A stretch of DNA of 5,683 nucleotides from Candidatus Sigynarchaeota archaeon (GCA_030587505.1 JAUQYY010000137.1:1-5683); one strand, 5' to 3'. Shown: positions 1-5,658, counted from the stretch's first letter. A program made the numbers and translations. The notes: generated by a model from the sequence alone, not told the origin.

Positions 1-65
1 TGGGCTGCTACTCAGAATCCTCCTATACCGCCGCCTATAACGGCAGCGTCGTAAACCTTCTCCAT
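1..65 (-). pseudogene. N-terminus of a second FAD/NAD(P)-binding oxidoreductase, interrupted by an in-frame TGA; runs off the window
   Basis: Reading the minus strand from the ATG at 65, the protein opens MEKVYDAAVIGGGIGGF, a classic N-terminal beta strand plus GxGxxG loop of the FAD-binding Rossmann fold. The frame then meets TGA at 14-12 and continues with VAA to the window edge. The residues after the stop fit the usual continuation of this motif (GGLSVAA), so the TGA sits where Ser, Gly or Ala normally stands; TCA or GGA would each be one base away. The strong Shine-Dalgarno AGGAGG at 80-75 favours the ATG at 65 (9-base spacing) over the ATG at 74, which directly abuts it. The gene starts 55 bases beyond the stop of the upstream flavoprotein on the same strand and is probably cotranscribed with it. 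It is either a nonsense-mutated gene or a sequencing error. The family beyond 'Rossmann flavoprotein' cannot be told from about 20 residues, though a paralogue of its neighbour is likely. Confidence 0.7.
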
Positions 66-74
66 CCACACCAT

Positions 75-80
75 CCTCCT
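75..80 (-). promoter_or_regulatory. Shine-Dalgarno AGGAGG of the truncated flavoprotein gene
   Basis: The minus strand reads AGGAGG, a full match to the anti-Shine-Dalgarno of 16S rRNA, ending 9 bases before the ATG at 65. It decides that start and argues that the reading frame was designed to be translated despite the stop codon 17 codons later. Confidence 0.7.
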
Positions 81-120
81 TTCACTGTTTGAATTAGCAC
101 GTTTATCCTCTTTTTCTTAC

Positions 121-1512
121 TCACCTTGCTGTTTCTCCTCTGTCCCAGAGGATTCTTTCGACACACATCATGGCTGACTCCGCAGCCGCGTTCATCCCGG
201 CTCCTCTCCCGCGGTAGGTGTCCCCCGCGAAGTACAGTCCCTCGATTCCGGGTGCCTTCACGTCCGGCTTATACCTTCCAACGAGGCCCGGTTTTCTGGT
301 CAAGCCGTCTATACCGATGTATCTCGCTGGGAATACCCACTCGACATGGTCTTCGAAGCGTGGGAATATGTGGGTTAGGTCATCCCAAAGGATGTCTAGT
401 CCGGTTCTCACCCACCACTTGTCCATGGCTTCCTCGGGCTCGCACGGGCAGCCAAGGGATATGAGGAACTTTCCCTCGGGTACCGTTGAGGGGTCGAAGT
501 TTGAGGGTGCGTAGCACTGTAGGGGTAGCCCCGTTTGGGGTAGGCTCATGGAGATGCGGTACTTTTTGTCCGTCCAGAGGGTCTCGTCCAGGCCGAGTAG
601 GTACCCTATTGCGGCTGTTGTTTCCTCGGATAGGCTGTTTATCCTGTTCACGAACCATGAGGGCAGCTCATCCCCTGGAAGTATGTTGTGCAGTCCCCAT
701 ATGGGAACGGTGCAGATCACCCTGTCGGCTCTCAGAACCTCGGTTTCATAGACCAGCCAGTTCTCAAAGTTTCTCGGAGCGTCCACTATGGCTTGCTCCA
801 CAGCCACTCCAACCACCTTCCCGTCTTCGATGATGATCTCGTCCACCCCTGTTCCGGTGAGAACCATGCCGCCGTTTTCTCTAACAACCTCGGCCATCGG
901 CTTGGTGATGTTTATGGCTCCTCCCTTTATGAATCCAGCGGTGAGGAGTGTTCGCTTAACCTCCAGGTTCTTTTTCATCTCGTAGATTACCTCGCTCGCA
1001 GACATCTCGTTCCAGTCGGTGAGCGTCGTTATCATCATTCCGAGGTAGCTGAAGAAGTCGTGGGTGTCCTCGTCCTCCGTTATGCCCTCCATCCACTCCC
1101 TGAGTGAGACGTCGTCCAGCTCGCCGATGTCCTGGTAGCTCATCTCGAAGATGGCCTTAACCACCTTCTTGAATCCCTCGTTCTCGGGGGGGCTGATTTT
1201 CTTGTACTCGAAGAGGTCCTGCCACATGTCGTTCTCCCAGACGTTCACGCCCTCGGTCCACGAGGCCAGCTCAAGCTTTCTGCCGATTTTCGAAAGCAGC
1301 TCGGCCACCGTGCTGACGTCCCCTCTGGACAGGGCGTGTAGACCCGTGTCTATTGTGAAGCCCCTGAACTTCGTCGTGGTTGCGCGGCCGCCGATGTAGG
1401 GGAGCTTCTCGTAAACGATGACCCTGAAACCCTTGGAAGCTAGCAGAGATGCGCATCCAAGACCCGCTATTCCAGCTCCAATAACAACAGCGTCGAAGTC
1501 ATAGTCTGACAT
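121..1512 (-). CDS. FAD-dependent oxidoreductase, phytoene desaturase/amine oxidase type (COG1233-like)
   Basis: A cytosolic or membrane-associated flavoprotein of 463 residues, normal for the family. The N-terminal dinucleotide-binding fold is complete: GAGIAG at residues 12-17, the ribose-binding Glu35 at the end of strand 2, and GGRA at 41-44. A mid-protein segment at about 193-236 (GGAINITKPMAEVVRENGG, then a strand and EDGKVVGV) matches the region where COG1233 proteins select their substrate and pair with the second FAD strand. The C-terminus has the FAD-closing motif GLYFAGDT at 425-432 followed by a Gly-rich helix start. The ATG at 1512 (MSDYDFDAVVIG) is preferred because it puts the Rossmann strand at its usual place; an in-frame TTG at 1542 would add 10 residues without a ribosome site. 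The family desaturates or isomerises carotenoids, oxidises amines or reduces retinol-like lipids; the substrate here is unknown. It is followed by a related flavoprotein start on the same strand and is divergent from an enoyl-CoA hydratase. Confidence 0.88.
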   Translation of the reverse strand: MSDYDFDAVVIGAGIAGLGCASLLASKGFRVIVYEKLPYIGGRATTTKFRGFTIDTGLHALSRGDVSTVAELLSKIGRKLELASWTEGVNVWENDMWQDLFEYKKISPPENEGFKKVVKAIFEMSYQDIGELDDVSLREWMEGITEDEDTHDFFSYLGMMITTLTDWNEMSASEVIYEMKKNLEVKRTLLTAGFIKGGAINITKPMAEVVRENGGMVLTGTGVDEIIIEDGKVVGVAVEQAIVDAPRNFENWLVYETEVLRADRVICTVPIWGLHNILPGDELPSWFVNRINSLSEETTAAIGYLLGLDETLWTDKKYRISMSLPQTGLPLQCYAPSNFDPSTVPEGKFLISLGCPCEPEEAMDKWWVRTGLDILWDDLTHIFPRFEDHVEWVFPARYIGIDGLTRKPGLVGRYKPDVKAPGIEGLYFAGDTYRGRGAGMNAAAESAMMCVERILWDRGETAR

Positions 1513-1574
1513 GGAATCAACCCACAATTCTTGTTCTTCCAAATATTGGATTTTAGTTGAAATTCCTTTACTAA

Positions 1575-1586
1575 CATTTAAACTTT
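1575..1586 (-). promoter_or_regulatory. Candidate TATA box of the flavoprotein gene
   Basis: The minus strand reads AAAGTTTAAATG, an archaeal TATA-like element. Transcription would start about 25 bases on, near 1555, giving a leader of roughly 40 bases to the ATG at 1512 or 13 bases to the TTG at 1542. It resembles the element in front of the DUF998 gene (AAGTTTATATGG). Inferred from sequence and spacing only. Confidence 0.4.
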
Positions 1587-1702
1587 ATTCTATGGACGTT
1601 TATTTGCGGTATCCTTTTGCGGATTTCGTTGTGAATGCTGCCCTTTGGGGTTGACGGAAAAAAAGAAAAGCCATGAGAGATTATTATAATTTTAATCTAT
1701 TC

Positions 1703-1714
1703 AAAGGAGATGAT
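1703..1714 (+). promoter_or_regulatory. Shine-Dalgarno of the enoyl-CoA hydratase gene
   Basis: AAAGGAGATGAT closely matches the extended archaeal ribosome site AAGGAGGTGAT. The core GGAG lies 10 bases before the GTG at 1720 and 4 bases before the TTG at 1714, so both starts are possible. GTG gives the family-like opening MADYKDI and is preferred. Confidence 0.65.
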
Positions 1715-1719
1715 TGAAG

Positions 1720-2505
1720 GTGGCGGATTATAAAGACATAGTTTTTGAAAGGAAACCCCCGATCGGTTGGGTGACCCTTAACAGGCCTGACAAGCTCAAC
1801 GCGTTAACCCTGACCATGATGGAGGAGATCAGCGACGTTATGGACAAGCTCTGGGACGATGAGGAGATCAGGGTCCTGGTGATCATCGGTGCTGGGGACA
1901 GAGCCTTCTGCGCCGGAGCCGACATAACGATGTTCCAGGGGCAGAAGCCGAACAGCATCTTCCACATCATAAGAAAAATAGTTGACGTCACACAGAAGGT
2001 TGAAAAGTTTCCGAAACCCGTGGTCGCCGCGATCAACGGTTTCGCTCTGGGCGGAGGGTGCGAAATAGCAATATCGTGCGACTTCCGAATAGCGAGCGAA
2101 AAGGCCCAGTTCGGACAGCCCGAAATACGGCTGGGAATAATACCCGGAGCTGGGGGCACCCAGAGACTCTCGAGACTCATAGGATTGGGAAGAGCGAAGG
2201 AGCTGTGTATGCTCGGCGACCGTATCCCAGCGGACGAAGCCTACCGCATAGGCCTAGTGAACAAGGTTGTGCCAGCGGACAAGTTCCGGGAGGAGGTCGA
2301 AAACTTCGCAAACAGGCTAGCGGAAGGACCACCAATTGCTCTCAAGATGGCGAAGTACGCCTGCAACTTCGGAACCCAGGTACCCCTAGACATAGGCTTA
2401 CTGCTGGAGTCCGGAGTCTTCGGGGTCCTCTTCGGAACCGAGGACATGGTGGAGGGCACGACAGCCTTCCTGGAGAAGAGAAAAGCGAAATTCACCGGGA
2501 AATAA
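1720..2505 (+). CDS. Enoyl-CoA hydratase / crotonase family protein
   Basis: A cytosolic crotonase-fold enzyme of 261 residues (typical length 255-265), expected to add water to the double bond of a 2-enoyl-CoA. From the GTG start, residues 62-69 (AFCAGADI) form the first oxyanion-hole and CoA-binding loop. Residues 109-121 (ALGGGCEIAISCD) carry the second oxyanion glycine and catalytic Glu115. Residues 133-150 (QPEIRLGIIPGAGGTQRL) carry the second catalytic Glu135. Both acids correspond to the pair of rat mitochondrial hydratase, which favours true hydratase activity over isomerase or other crotonase chemistry. The C-terminal helix ends in FLEKRKAKF, the usual trimer-contacting tail. A TTG at 1714 would add two residues. 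The gene is divergent from the flavoprotein operon and followed by an oligo-T tract. The acyl chain is unknown; fatty acid, branched-chain or isoprenoid acyl-CoA metabolism are all possible. Confidence 0.95.
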   Translation: MADYKDIVFERKPPIGWVTLNRPDKLNALTLTMMEEISDVMDKLWDDEEIRVLVIIGAGDRAFCAGADITMFQGQKPNSIFHIIRKIVDVTQKVEKFPKPVVAAINGFALGGGCEIAISCDFRIASEKAQFGQPEIRLGIIPGAGGTQRLSRLIGLGRAKELCMLGDRIPADEAYRIGLVNKVVPADKFREEVENFANRLAEGPPIALKMAKYACNFGTQVPLDIGLLLESGVFGVLFGTEDMVEGTTAFLEKRKAKFTGK

Positions 2506-2516
2506 TACCCTTCTCC

Positions 2517-2523
2517 TCTTTTT
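2517..2523 (+). terminator. Oligo-T 3' end of the enoyl-CoA hydratase gene
   Basis: A pyrimidine-rich stretch ending in TCTTTTT lies 12 bases after the stop codon. Archaeal RNA polymerase commonly terminates at such T runs without a hairpin. Confidence 0.45.
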
Positions 2524-2596
2524 AACCCCTACTTTCCAATTTCCCAGGAACAATTCGGCGAACTGGAAACAATCATTCTTTGCTTCTAACCTACTC

Positions 2597-2615
2597 GAGT
2601 GTTTTGTTAACACTC
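2597..2615. repeat. Perfect 7-bp inverted repeat with 5-base loop (hairpin or operator)
   Basis: GAGTGTT and AACACTC flank the loop TTGTT, and TTT follows directly. It lies in the 250-base gap between the enoyl-CoA hydratase stop and the regulator gene, about 140 bases before the regulator's start. It could be a second, hairpin-type transcription end or a dimeric binding site. Otherwise the gap 2506-2755 shows only an oligo-T tract and a weak promoter. Confidence 0.5.
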
Positions 2616-2667
2616 TTTCCTAAGGTCAGGTTTGCTTTTCCTTTGTGGCTACGCGGGACGACGTAAC

Positions 2668-2677
2668 TGTTAAATAA
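2668..2677 (+). promoter_or_regulatory. Weak TATA-like element before the FilR1-type regulator
   Basis: The stretch TGTTAAATAATT is the only AT-rich TATA-like box between the enoyl-CoA hydratase and the regulator. Transcription would begin near 2700, leaving about 55 bases before the TTG start at 2756. Support is compositional only. Confidence 0.25.
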
Positions 2678-2755
2678 TTCCTGTTCCCCCTTTTGAATTA
2701 AAACCCGATTGTTGGTGAGAATTTTTCCAGTGGTTATGTTGGGGCTGATTCGTCG

Positions 2756-3500
2756 TTGTCCGAGATCGTGAAGTTACTGTTCGAATTGGCGTCCGACGAG
2801 AGGCTGTTTCTGCTCGAGTGTATCGAAGAGAAGCCCAGGAGGCTGTCGGACATTTCAAAGGAGTTGAGAATAACAACCCCGAGGTTTACAGGCAGCTAAA
2901 CCGCTTGGTTGCGCGCAGGATTGTTAACAAAACCCCCGACGGTCTGTACGGCATAACCTCATACGGCAGGCTCATCCTCCAATCCTTGGACGTTTTCAAA
3001 TTTCTCACAAAGCACAGGGAGTTCATCCTCAGCCACGACTTGCTGGTCATCCCTTTAGAGTTCATCCGCAGGCTCGGCGAGTTAAACGAGTGCGAAATGG
3101 TCAAGGGTGTCTACCGGATCATAACAGTTCAGGAGAAGTACATGGAGGAAACAGAATTGAGACTGTGGACAATGTCCCGGCAAATTTTCCACAGGTGTTC
3201 CCCGTGCTTGAGAAACTCTCGGGCAAAAGCGTCGACATAAGGATAATTCTCCCCAAATCAATAGTAGAAACCCAACTATTCAAAAAACTAGAAAGCCGTT
3301 ACAGCCGGTTCATAAGGTTCCTAGACGAGGTAGACCTCGTCGTGGGCGTGCTCGACAGGGAGGGAGGAATCTGCTTCCTCTCACTCGACGGAAAAATAGA
3401 CCTCGCCTACATGATAGGATGCACGGATCCCGCCTCCTATTATAGGTGGCTGACGGATCTCTACTCACACTACTGGGAGAAGGCGGAACCCCGCCACTGA
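2756..3500 (+). pseudogene. Winged-helix transcription regulator of the FilR1/DUF1724 (COG4742-like) type, split by two -1 frameshifts
   Basis: No single frame spans this gene, but three overlapping pieces join into one protein of about 248 residues, the usual family length. The first frame starts at TTG 2756 (MSEIVKLLFELASDERLFLL) and runs to ELRITT. At CCCC (2877-2880) one missing C moves the message to the next frame, which continues PEVYRQLNRLVARRIV and, after a wing (PDGLYGITSYGRL), HREFILSHDLL. At TTTT (3185-3188) one missing T moves it again, from LWTMSRQIF to PQVFPVLEKLSG and SVDIRIILP, ending at TGA 3500. Residues 1-75 form the ArsR-like winged helix; the rest fits the FilR1 ligand or dimerisation domain, with the typical basic patch before KVRIxLP-like strands. 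Family members regulate archaeal energy and sugar metabolism genes; the target here is unknown. The TTG start has only a weak GGGG 11 bases upstream. It may be a pseudogene or an intact gene with two homopolymer miscalls. Confidence 0.8.
3482..3495 (+). repeat. GC-rich hairpin at the 3' end of the regulator gene
   Basis: GGCGG and CCGCC flank the loop AACC, ending three bases before the TGA at 3498-3500. It could pause polymerase or stabilise the mRNA end, but no T run follows it, so it is not a classic terminator. The remaining gap 3501-3701 contains GAGCGA (3499-3504) and TCGCTC (3545-3550), which could pair, but no recognisable gene. Confidence 0.35.
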
Positions 3501-3649
3501 GCGAAAGACGGAAACCCATGCAACCCGTGTCCTTCTACCCTGGGTCGCTCTATCCCTGTTTCAGCCTGTGACGGGTTTTCCTACACCCTTTGAAGAGTTT
3601 CCAGAAACAACCGCAGGATGATGGGGACTGGTGGGTTCTGCTTCGCTCT

Positions 3650-3656
3650 AAAAAAA
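3650..3656 (-). terminator. T7 tract downstream of the DUF998-type gene
   Basis: On the minus strand a run of seven T lies 46 bases past the TAG at 3704-3702. It is the longest homopolymer in the intergenic region and fits an archaeal oligo-T terminator for the membrane protein transcript. Confidence 0.5.
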
Positions 3657-3701
3657 GGGGAGATTGATGGTTGTTGAGACTGTTGTCTTTATGGTTTGTT
3701 G

Positions 3702-4361
3702 CTAGGCTGCTTCTCTTCCTTTTATTATCATTTGCAGTGAGAATGCGAGAGCCCAGGCCAGTATTATCAGGACCACGGTCCACTCCATCACGGCGCTGAA
3801 GCCCGTTGTGAACATCAGCACGAAGAATACTATGTCCGCAGTTACAAAGATTACCCCGAGCCACACGTGTACCCACGTGAAAAAGTCCGAAGAGCGAATG
3901 GTGTAGGTGATCAGCACGATGGAGACGGCGATGAATATGAAGAAAACGTTTGAGAAGAAAATGTGGGTGGCGTACTGCGTCTCCGTGTAGACTGCAAGGC
4001 CGATGAGGCCAATGAAAGCTACTATTCCCGAAGCCACGCCTATTCTCGCAGTCCAAGAACTCCCCAAGGGCTGAAGAAGACAGATGAGGAAGGGCATGGC
4101 AAGGACACCCGCCAGAATCAGGCTAGTGTTAAACATGTATGATGTGGGACCAACGCCGAGCTCGCTCACGTGCTGAATCACCGCGCTGTAACCAGTGTTC
4201 GGTACGGGTATGAAAATGGGGATAGGCTGACGGATAAAGAAGGGCCTGAAGGGACACGCGCTCTGGTAGAGGAGAGCCGCACCAATTATGCCTACGAACG
4301 CAATGACCATTCCCGAAAAGCCGGTTACTCCACCAATCAGAGTCGCCTTTAAGGAAACCAT
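3702..4361 (-). CDS. Six-helix integral membrane protein, DUF998-like
   Basis: A polytopic membrane protein of 219 residues with predicted helices at about 8-31, 75-96, 105-125, 133-153, 160-185 and 193-212. The loop after the first helix carries a Pro-rich stretch and then YSAVIQHVSELGVGP, followed by MFN at the start of helix 2. This SELG...FN arrangement is the signature of the DUF998 family, as is the His133 opening helix 4. The biochemical function of DUF998 proteins is not known; they resemble the Frag1/DRAM/Sfk1 group in topology. The ATG at 4361 is chosen because an AAGGTG ribosome site lies 8 bases before it and a TATA-like box about 55 bases upstream; the frame stays open for another 300 bases but that part is antisense to the DUF3795-like sequence. 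The C-terminus is short and positively charged (KGREAA), so probably cytoplasmic. It forms its own transcription unit. Confidence 0.85.
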   Translation of the reverse strand: MVSLKATLIGGVTGFSGMVIAFVGIIGAALLYQSACPFRPFFIRQPIPIFIPVPNTGYSAVIQHVSELGVGPTSYMFNTSLILAGVLAMPFLICLLQPLGSSWTARIGVASGIVAFIGLIGLAVYTETQYATHIFFSNVFFIFIAVSIVLITYTIRSSDFFTWVHVWLGVIFVTADIVFFVLMFTTGFSAVMEWTVVLIILAWALAFSLQMIIKGREAA

Positions 4362-4386
4362 CCCAAAAACACCTTCAGTAGGATAA

Positions 4387-4818
4387 CAACGAGGGTCTAA
4401 TATCCAACTCCAACCATATAAACTTAACTTCGAAGCCTTCAAGGAGCTGCTCGCCAGGTTCGCGAACTCACGGGACTGCGGCCGCTGCGCCACGGACGGG
4501 CCCCTGTGCCCGATTAAAAGCTGCGCAGCAGAAAAAGGCTTCCTGACGTGTGCTGAGTGCGACTCCCTAGAAGAGTGCACCGACCCTTCAAAACCCAATA
4601 CCTGGAACCTCGCAAGAAAAGAAGACTTCTTCAAAATAATCTCCATACGGTACAACACCTGGAACCTAGAAAACCTGAAAGAGATAAGAGAGCACGGCTA
4701 CCGCAGGTTTCTGGACACCATGAACGAAAAGGTGGAAAAAGGCTTTCGAACAGGGGACGTCATCTCAAAAGAGAAAGTGTTCCAAAAAGCCGTTGAGAGA
4801 ATGCGAAAAGGAACCTGA
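4387..4818 (+). pseudogene. DUF3795-like cysteine-rich protein, 5' end missing (no start codon)
   Basis: An open frame of 143 codons follows the TAA at 4384-4386 and ends at TGA 4818. It contains no ATG, GTG or TTG before codon 94, yet its protein is clearly real. Residues from about 31 onward read DCGRC, then PLCPIKSCAAEKG, then LTCAECDSLEEC, seven cysteines in the pattern of the zinc- or cluster-binding DUF3795 family (CPIRxCxxEKG..CxxC..C). A Trp/Asn-Leu repeat and a helical, charged tail (LKEIREHGYRRFLDTM) follow, as is usual. The N-terminal motif of intact members (CGLYCGxC) is absent in all three forward frames upstream. The lost 5' end coincides with the promoter of the divergent membrane protein gene. 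DUF3795 proteins have no established function; metal binding is inferred from the cysteines. It is most likely a remnant left by a deletion or rearrangement; use of a non-standard start codon is the alternative. Confidence 0.75.
4414..4425 (-). promoter_or_regulatory. TATA box of the DUF998-type gene
   Basis: The minus strand reads AAGTTTATATGG, a good archaeal TATA box. Transcription would start near 4395 and leave a leader of about 34 bases containing the AAGGTG ribosome site before ATG 4361. The element lies inside the open frame of the truncated DUF3795-like gene on the other strand. Confidence 0.5.
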
Positions 4819-4820
4819 CA

Positions 4821-4883
4821 ATCCCCAAAATTCACCCGTCCACCTTTCTTTTTCGGCGCACGGAGGGAGCTTCTTTTGGGGAT
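4821..4883. repeat. Perfect 10-bp inverted repeat spanning the convergent gap
   Basis: ATCCCCAAAA (4821-4830) and TTTTGGGGAT (4874-4883) are exact reverse complements separated by 43 bases. A shorter pair, CCGT and ACGG, lies inside. The repeat sits between two convergent genes (ends 4818 and 4923), so it may be a two-way transcription end, or the ends of a small lost element. Confidence 0.55.
4845..4853 (+). terminator. T-rich tract after the DUF3795-like frame
   Basis: TTTCTTTTT begins 27 bases after the TGA at 4818, within the loop of the 10-bp inverted repeat. It fits an archaeal oligo-T termination signal for forward transcripts. Confidence 0.4.
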
Positions 4884-4889
4884 GCCCTT

Positions 4890-4894
4890 AAAAA
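4890..4894 (-). terminator. T5 tract after the ArsR-type regulator gene
   Basis: The minus strand reads AGTTTTTAAGG about 30 bases past the TAA at 4925-4923, a short oligo-T tract suited to ending the regulator transcript. Weak on its own. Confidence 0.3.
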
Positions 4895-4922
4895 CTAGGT
4901 TTGGGGTGGATGTTTCTTTGGT

Positions 4923-5510
4923 TTATTTTTCGATTTTTGTGGTTAGACTCTTTAGGTTGCTCTTGTTTTTGAAGAGCTGGACGAAACTCTTTCTGTAGAT
5001 TTCGAAGTAGAGTATTTCCTTCTCCGACTCGCTCGCCTCCTTCTCCGTCATGTTTTCGCTTACCCTGTAAACCTCCTCCGCGAGCTCCTCGGCTAGCTTC
5101 TCCCTCTCCCTATACACTTCTTTGAGTTCCTTGCTCTCAACCTTTTTTGAGATGCTAAGGGCAACAAAAAACCCTATCAGAACGTTTAGGGCGTCTCTCT
5201 TTATCTGCTCCTTGGTTATCGGGGACGCCCTGTTGTAGTTTGGGATGTACGAGAGAAAATTAGCCTGGTAAAACTTTTGGAGTATGCCGTGCTTCTCCAC
5301 TTCGGTTTTCTTAATTGAGATGAGGCCGGCCTTCTTCAGCTGCTTTAGGTGGTAGAGAGTATTAGCCTTGTTCATGTTCAGCTTCTTCGAAATCTGGGTG
5401 AGTGTCATCGGTTCTTTCAAGAGCAGTTCTAGAATGCGTCTCTTGAAGCTGTCGGAGATAAGCTCTATTTCTTCGGGTTTCTCGGTGACAAAGATTTTAG
5501 AGTTAGACAT
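4923..5510 (-). CDS. ArsR-type winged-helix transcription regulator
   Basis: A soluble DNA-binding protein of 195 residues. Residues 13-85 form a winged helix: ISDSFKRRILELL, then MTLTQISKKLNMNKANTLYHLKQLKKAGLI (helix-turn-helix, recognition helix about 48-60), then the wing with HGILQKFYQA. No metal-binding cysteines are present, so it is not a classical metal sensor. A short hydrophobic stretch at 107-120 and a long Glu/Lys-rich amphipathic helix at about 124-167 follow; this C-terminal part is likely a dimerisation or ligand-sensing region of a kind seen in many archaeal ArsR-like proteins. The ATG at 5510 is supported by AGGGGAG six bases upstream. It is divergent from the gene starting at 5659 and shares with it a region rich in inverted repeats, so control of itself and its neighbour is the likely role. 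Ligand unknown. Confidence 0.88.
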   Translation of the reverse strand: MSNSKIFVTEKPEEIELISDSFKRRILELLLKEPMTLTQISKKLNMNKANTLYHLKQLKKAGLISIKKTEVEKHGILQKFYQANFLSYIPNYNRASPITKEQIKRDALNVLIGFFVALSISKKVESKELKEVYREREKLAEELAEEVYRVSENMTEKEASESEKEILYFEIYRKSFVQLFKNKSNLKSLTTKIEK

Positions 5511-5568
5511 TCTAACTCCCCTAGCATCTCTCTATGATTATTTTTGATTAGTCCATTGTTTTTAAAAT

Positions 5569-5587
5569 TATCGGCTTTTAACCGATA
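5569..5587. promoter_or_regulatory. Palindromic candidate operator in the divergent promoter region
   Basis: TATCGG and CCGATA are exact inverted copies around a 7-base AT-rich centre (19 bp in all), the size expected for a winged-helix dimer site. A second inverted pair, TTTTAACC (5576-5583) and GGTTAAAA (5602-5609), overlaps it. Both lie between the two start codons, next to the candidate TATA boxes, so binding could repress one or both genes. Confidence 0.55.
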
Positions 5588-5593
5588 GAAAAA

Positions 5594-5601
5594 TTTATAT
5601 T
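5594..5601 (+). promoter_or_regulatory. TATA box of the forward gene at the right edge
   Basis: TTTATATT preceded by the purine-rich GAAAAA (a possible BRE). Transcription would start near 5622-5626, about 35 bases before ATG 5659, leaving room for the AAGGGTGAT ribosome site. A minus-strand TATAAAAA at 5617-5610 may serve the regulator. Confidence 0.5.
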
Positions 5602-5658
5602 GGTTAAAATTTTTATACTGATTTAGCGTTTTTAATCAATTCTGCAAGGGTGATGGAA

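Noticed and set aside
1592..1654. Twenty-codon forward open frame (MDVYLRYPF...) in the divergent promoter gap
   Set aside because: No ribosome site, no family resemblance, and too short to support; it overlaps likely promoter elements.
1728..2180. Long minus-strand open frame under the enoyl-CoA hydratase
   Set aside because: It is antisense to a gene with intact catalytic motifs and shows low-complexity Ser/Pro composition typical of a shadow.
2877..3188. Programmed ribosomal frameshifting in the regulator gene
   Set aside because: Two separate -1 shifts would be needed and neither site has a canonical X-XXY-YYZ heptamer or obvious downstream pseudoknot; indel or sequencing error is simpler.
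3501..3701. Possible structured RNA in the gap after the FilR1-type regulator
   Set aside because: A few short complementary pieces can be found, but no tRNA, C/D-box or CRISPR-repeat pattern stands up.
4362..4658. Minus-strand extension of the DUF998 frame upstream of 4361
   Set aside because: It is open but antisense to the cysteine-rich DUF3795-like sequence, has no membrane-family similarity, and the ribosome site supports the ATG at 4361.
4557..4796. Forward open frame of 79 codons beginning with ATG
   Set aside because: It is an out-of-frame shadow of the DUF3795-like protein, rich in Arg and Lys with no recognisable motif.
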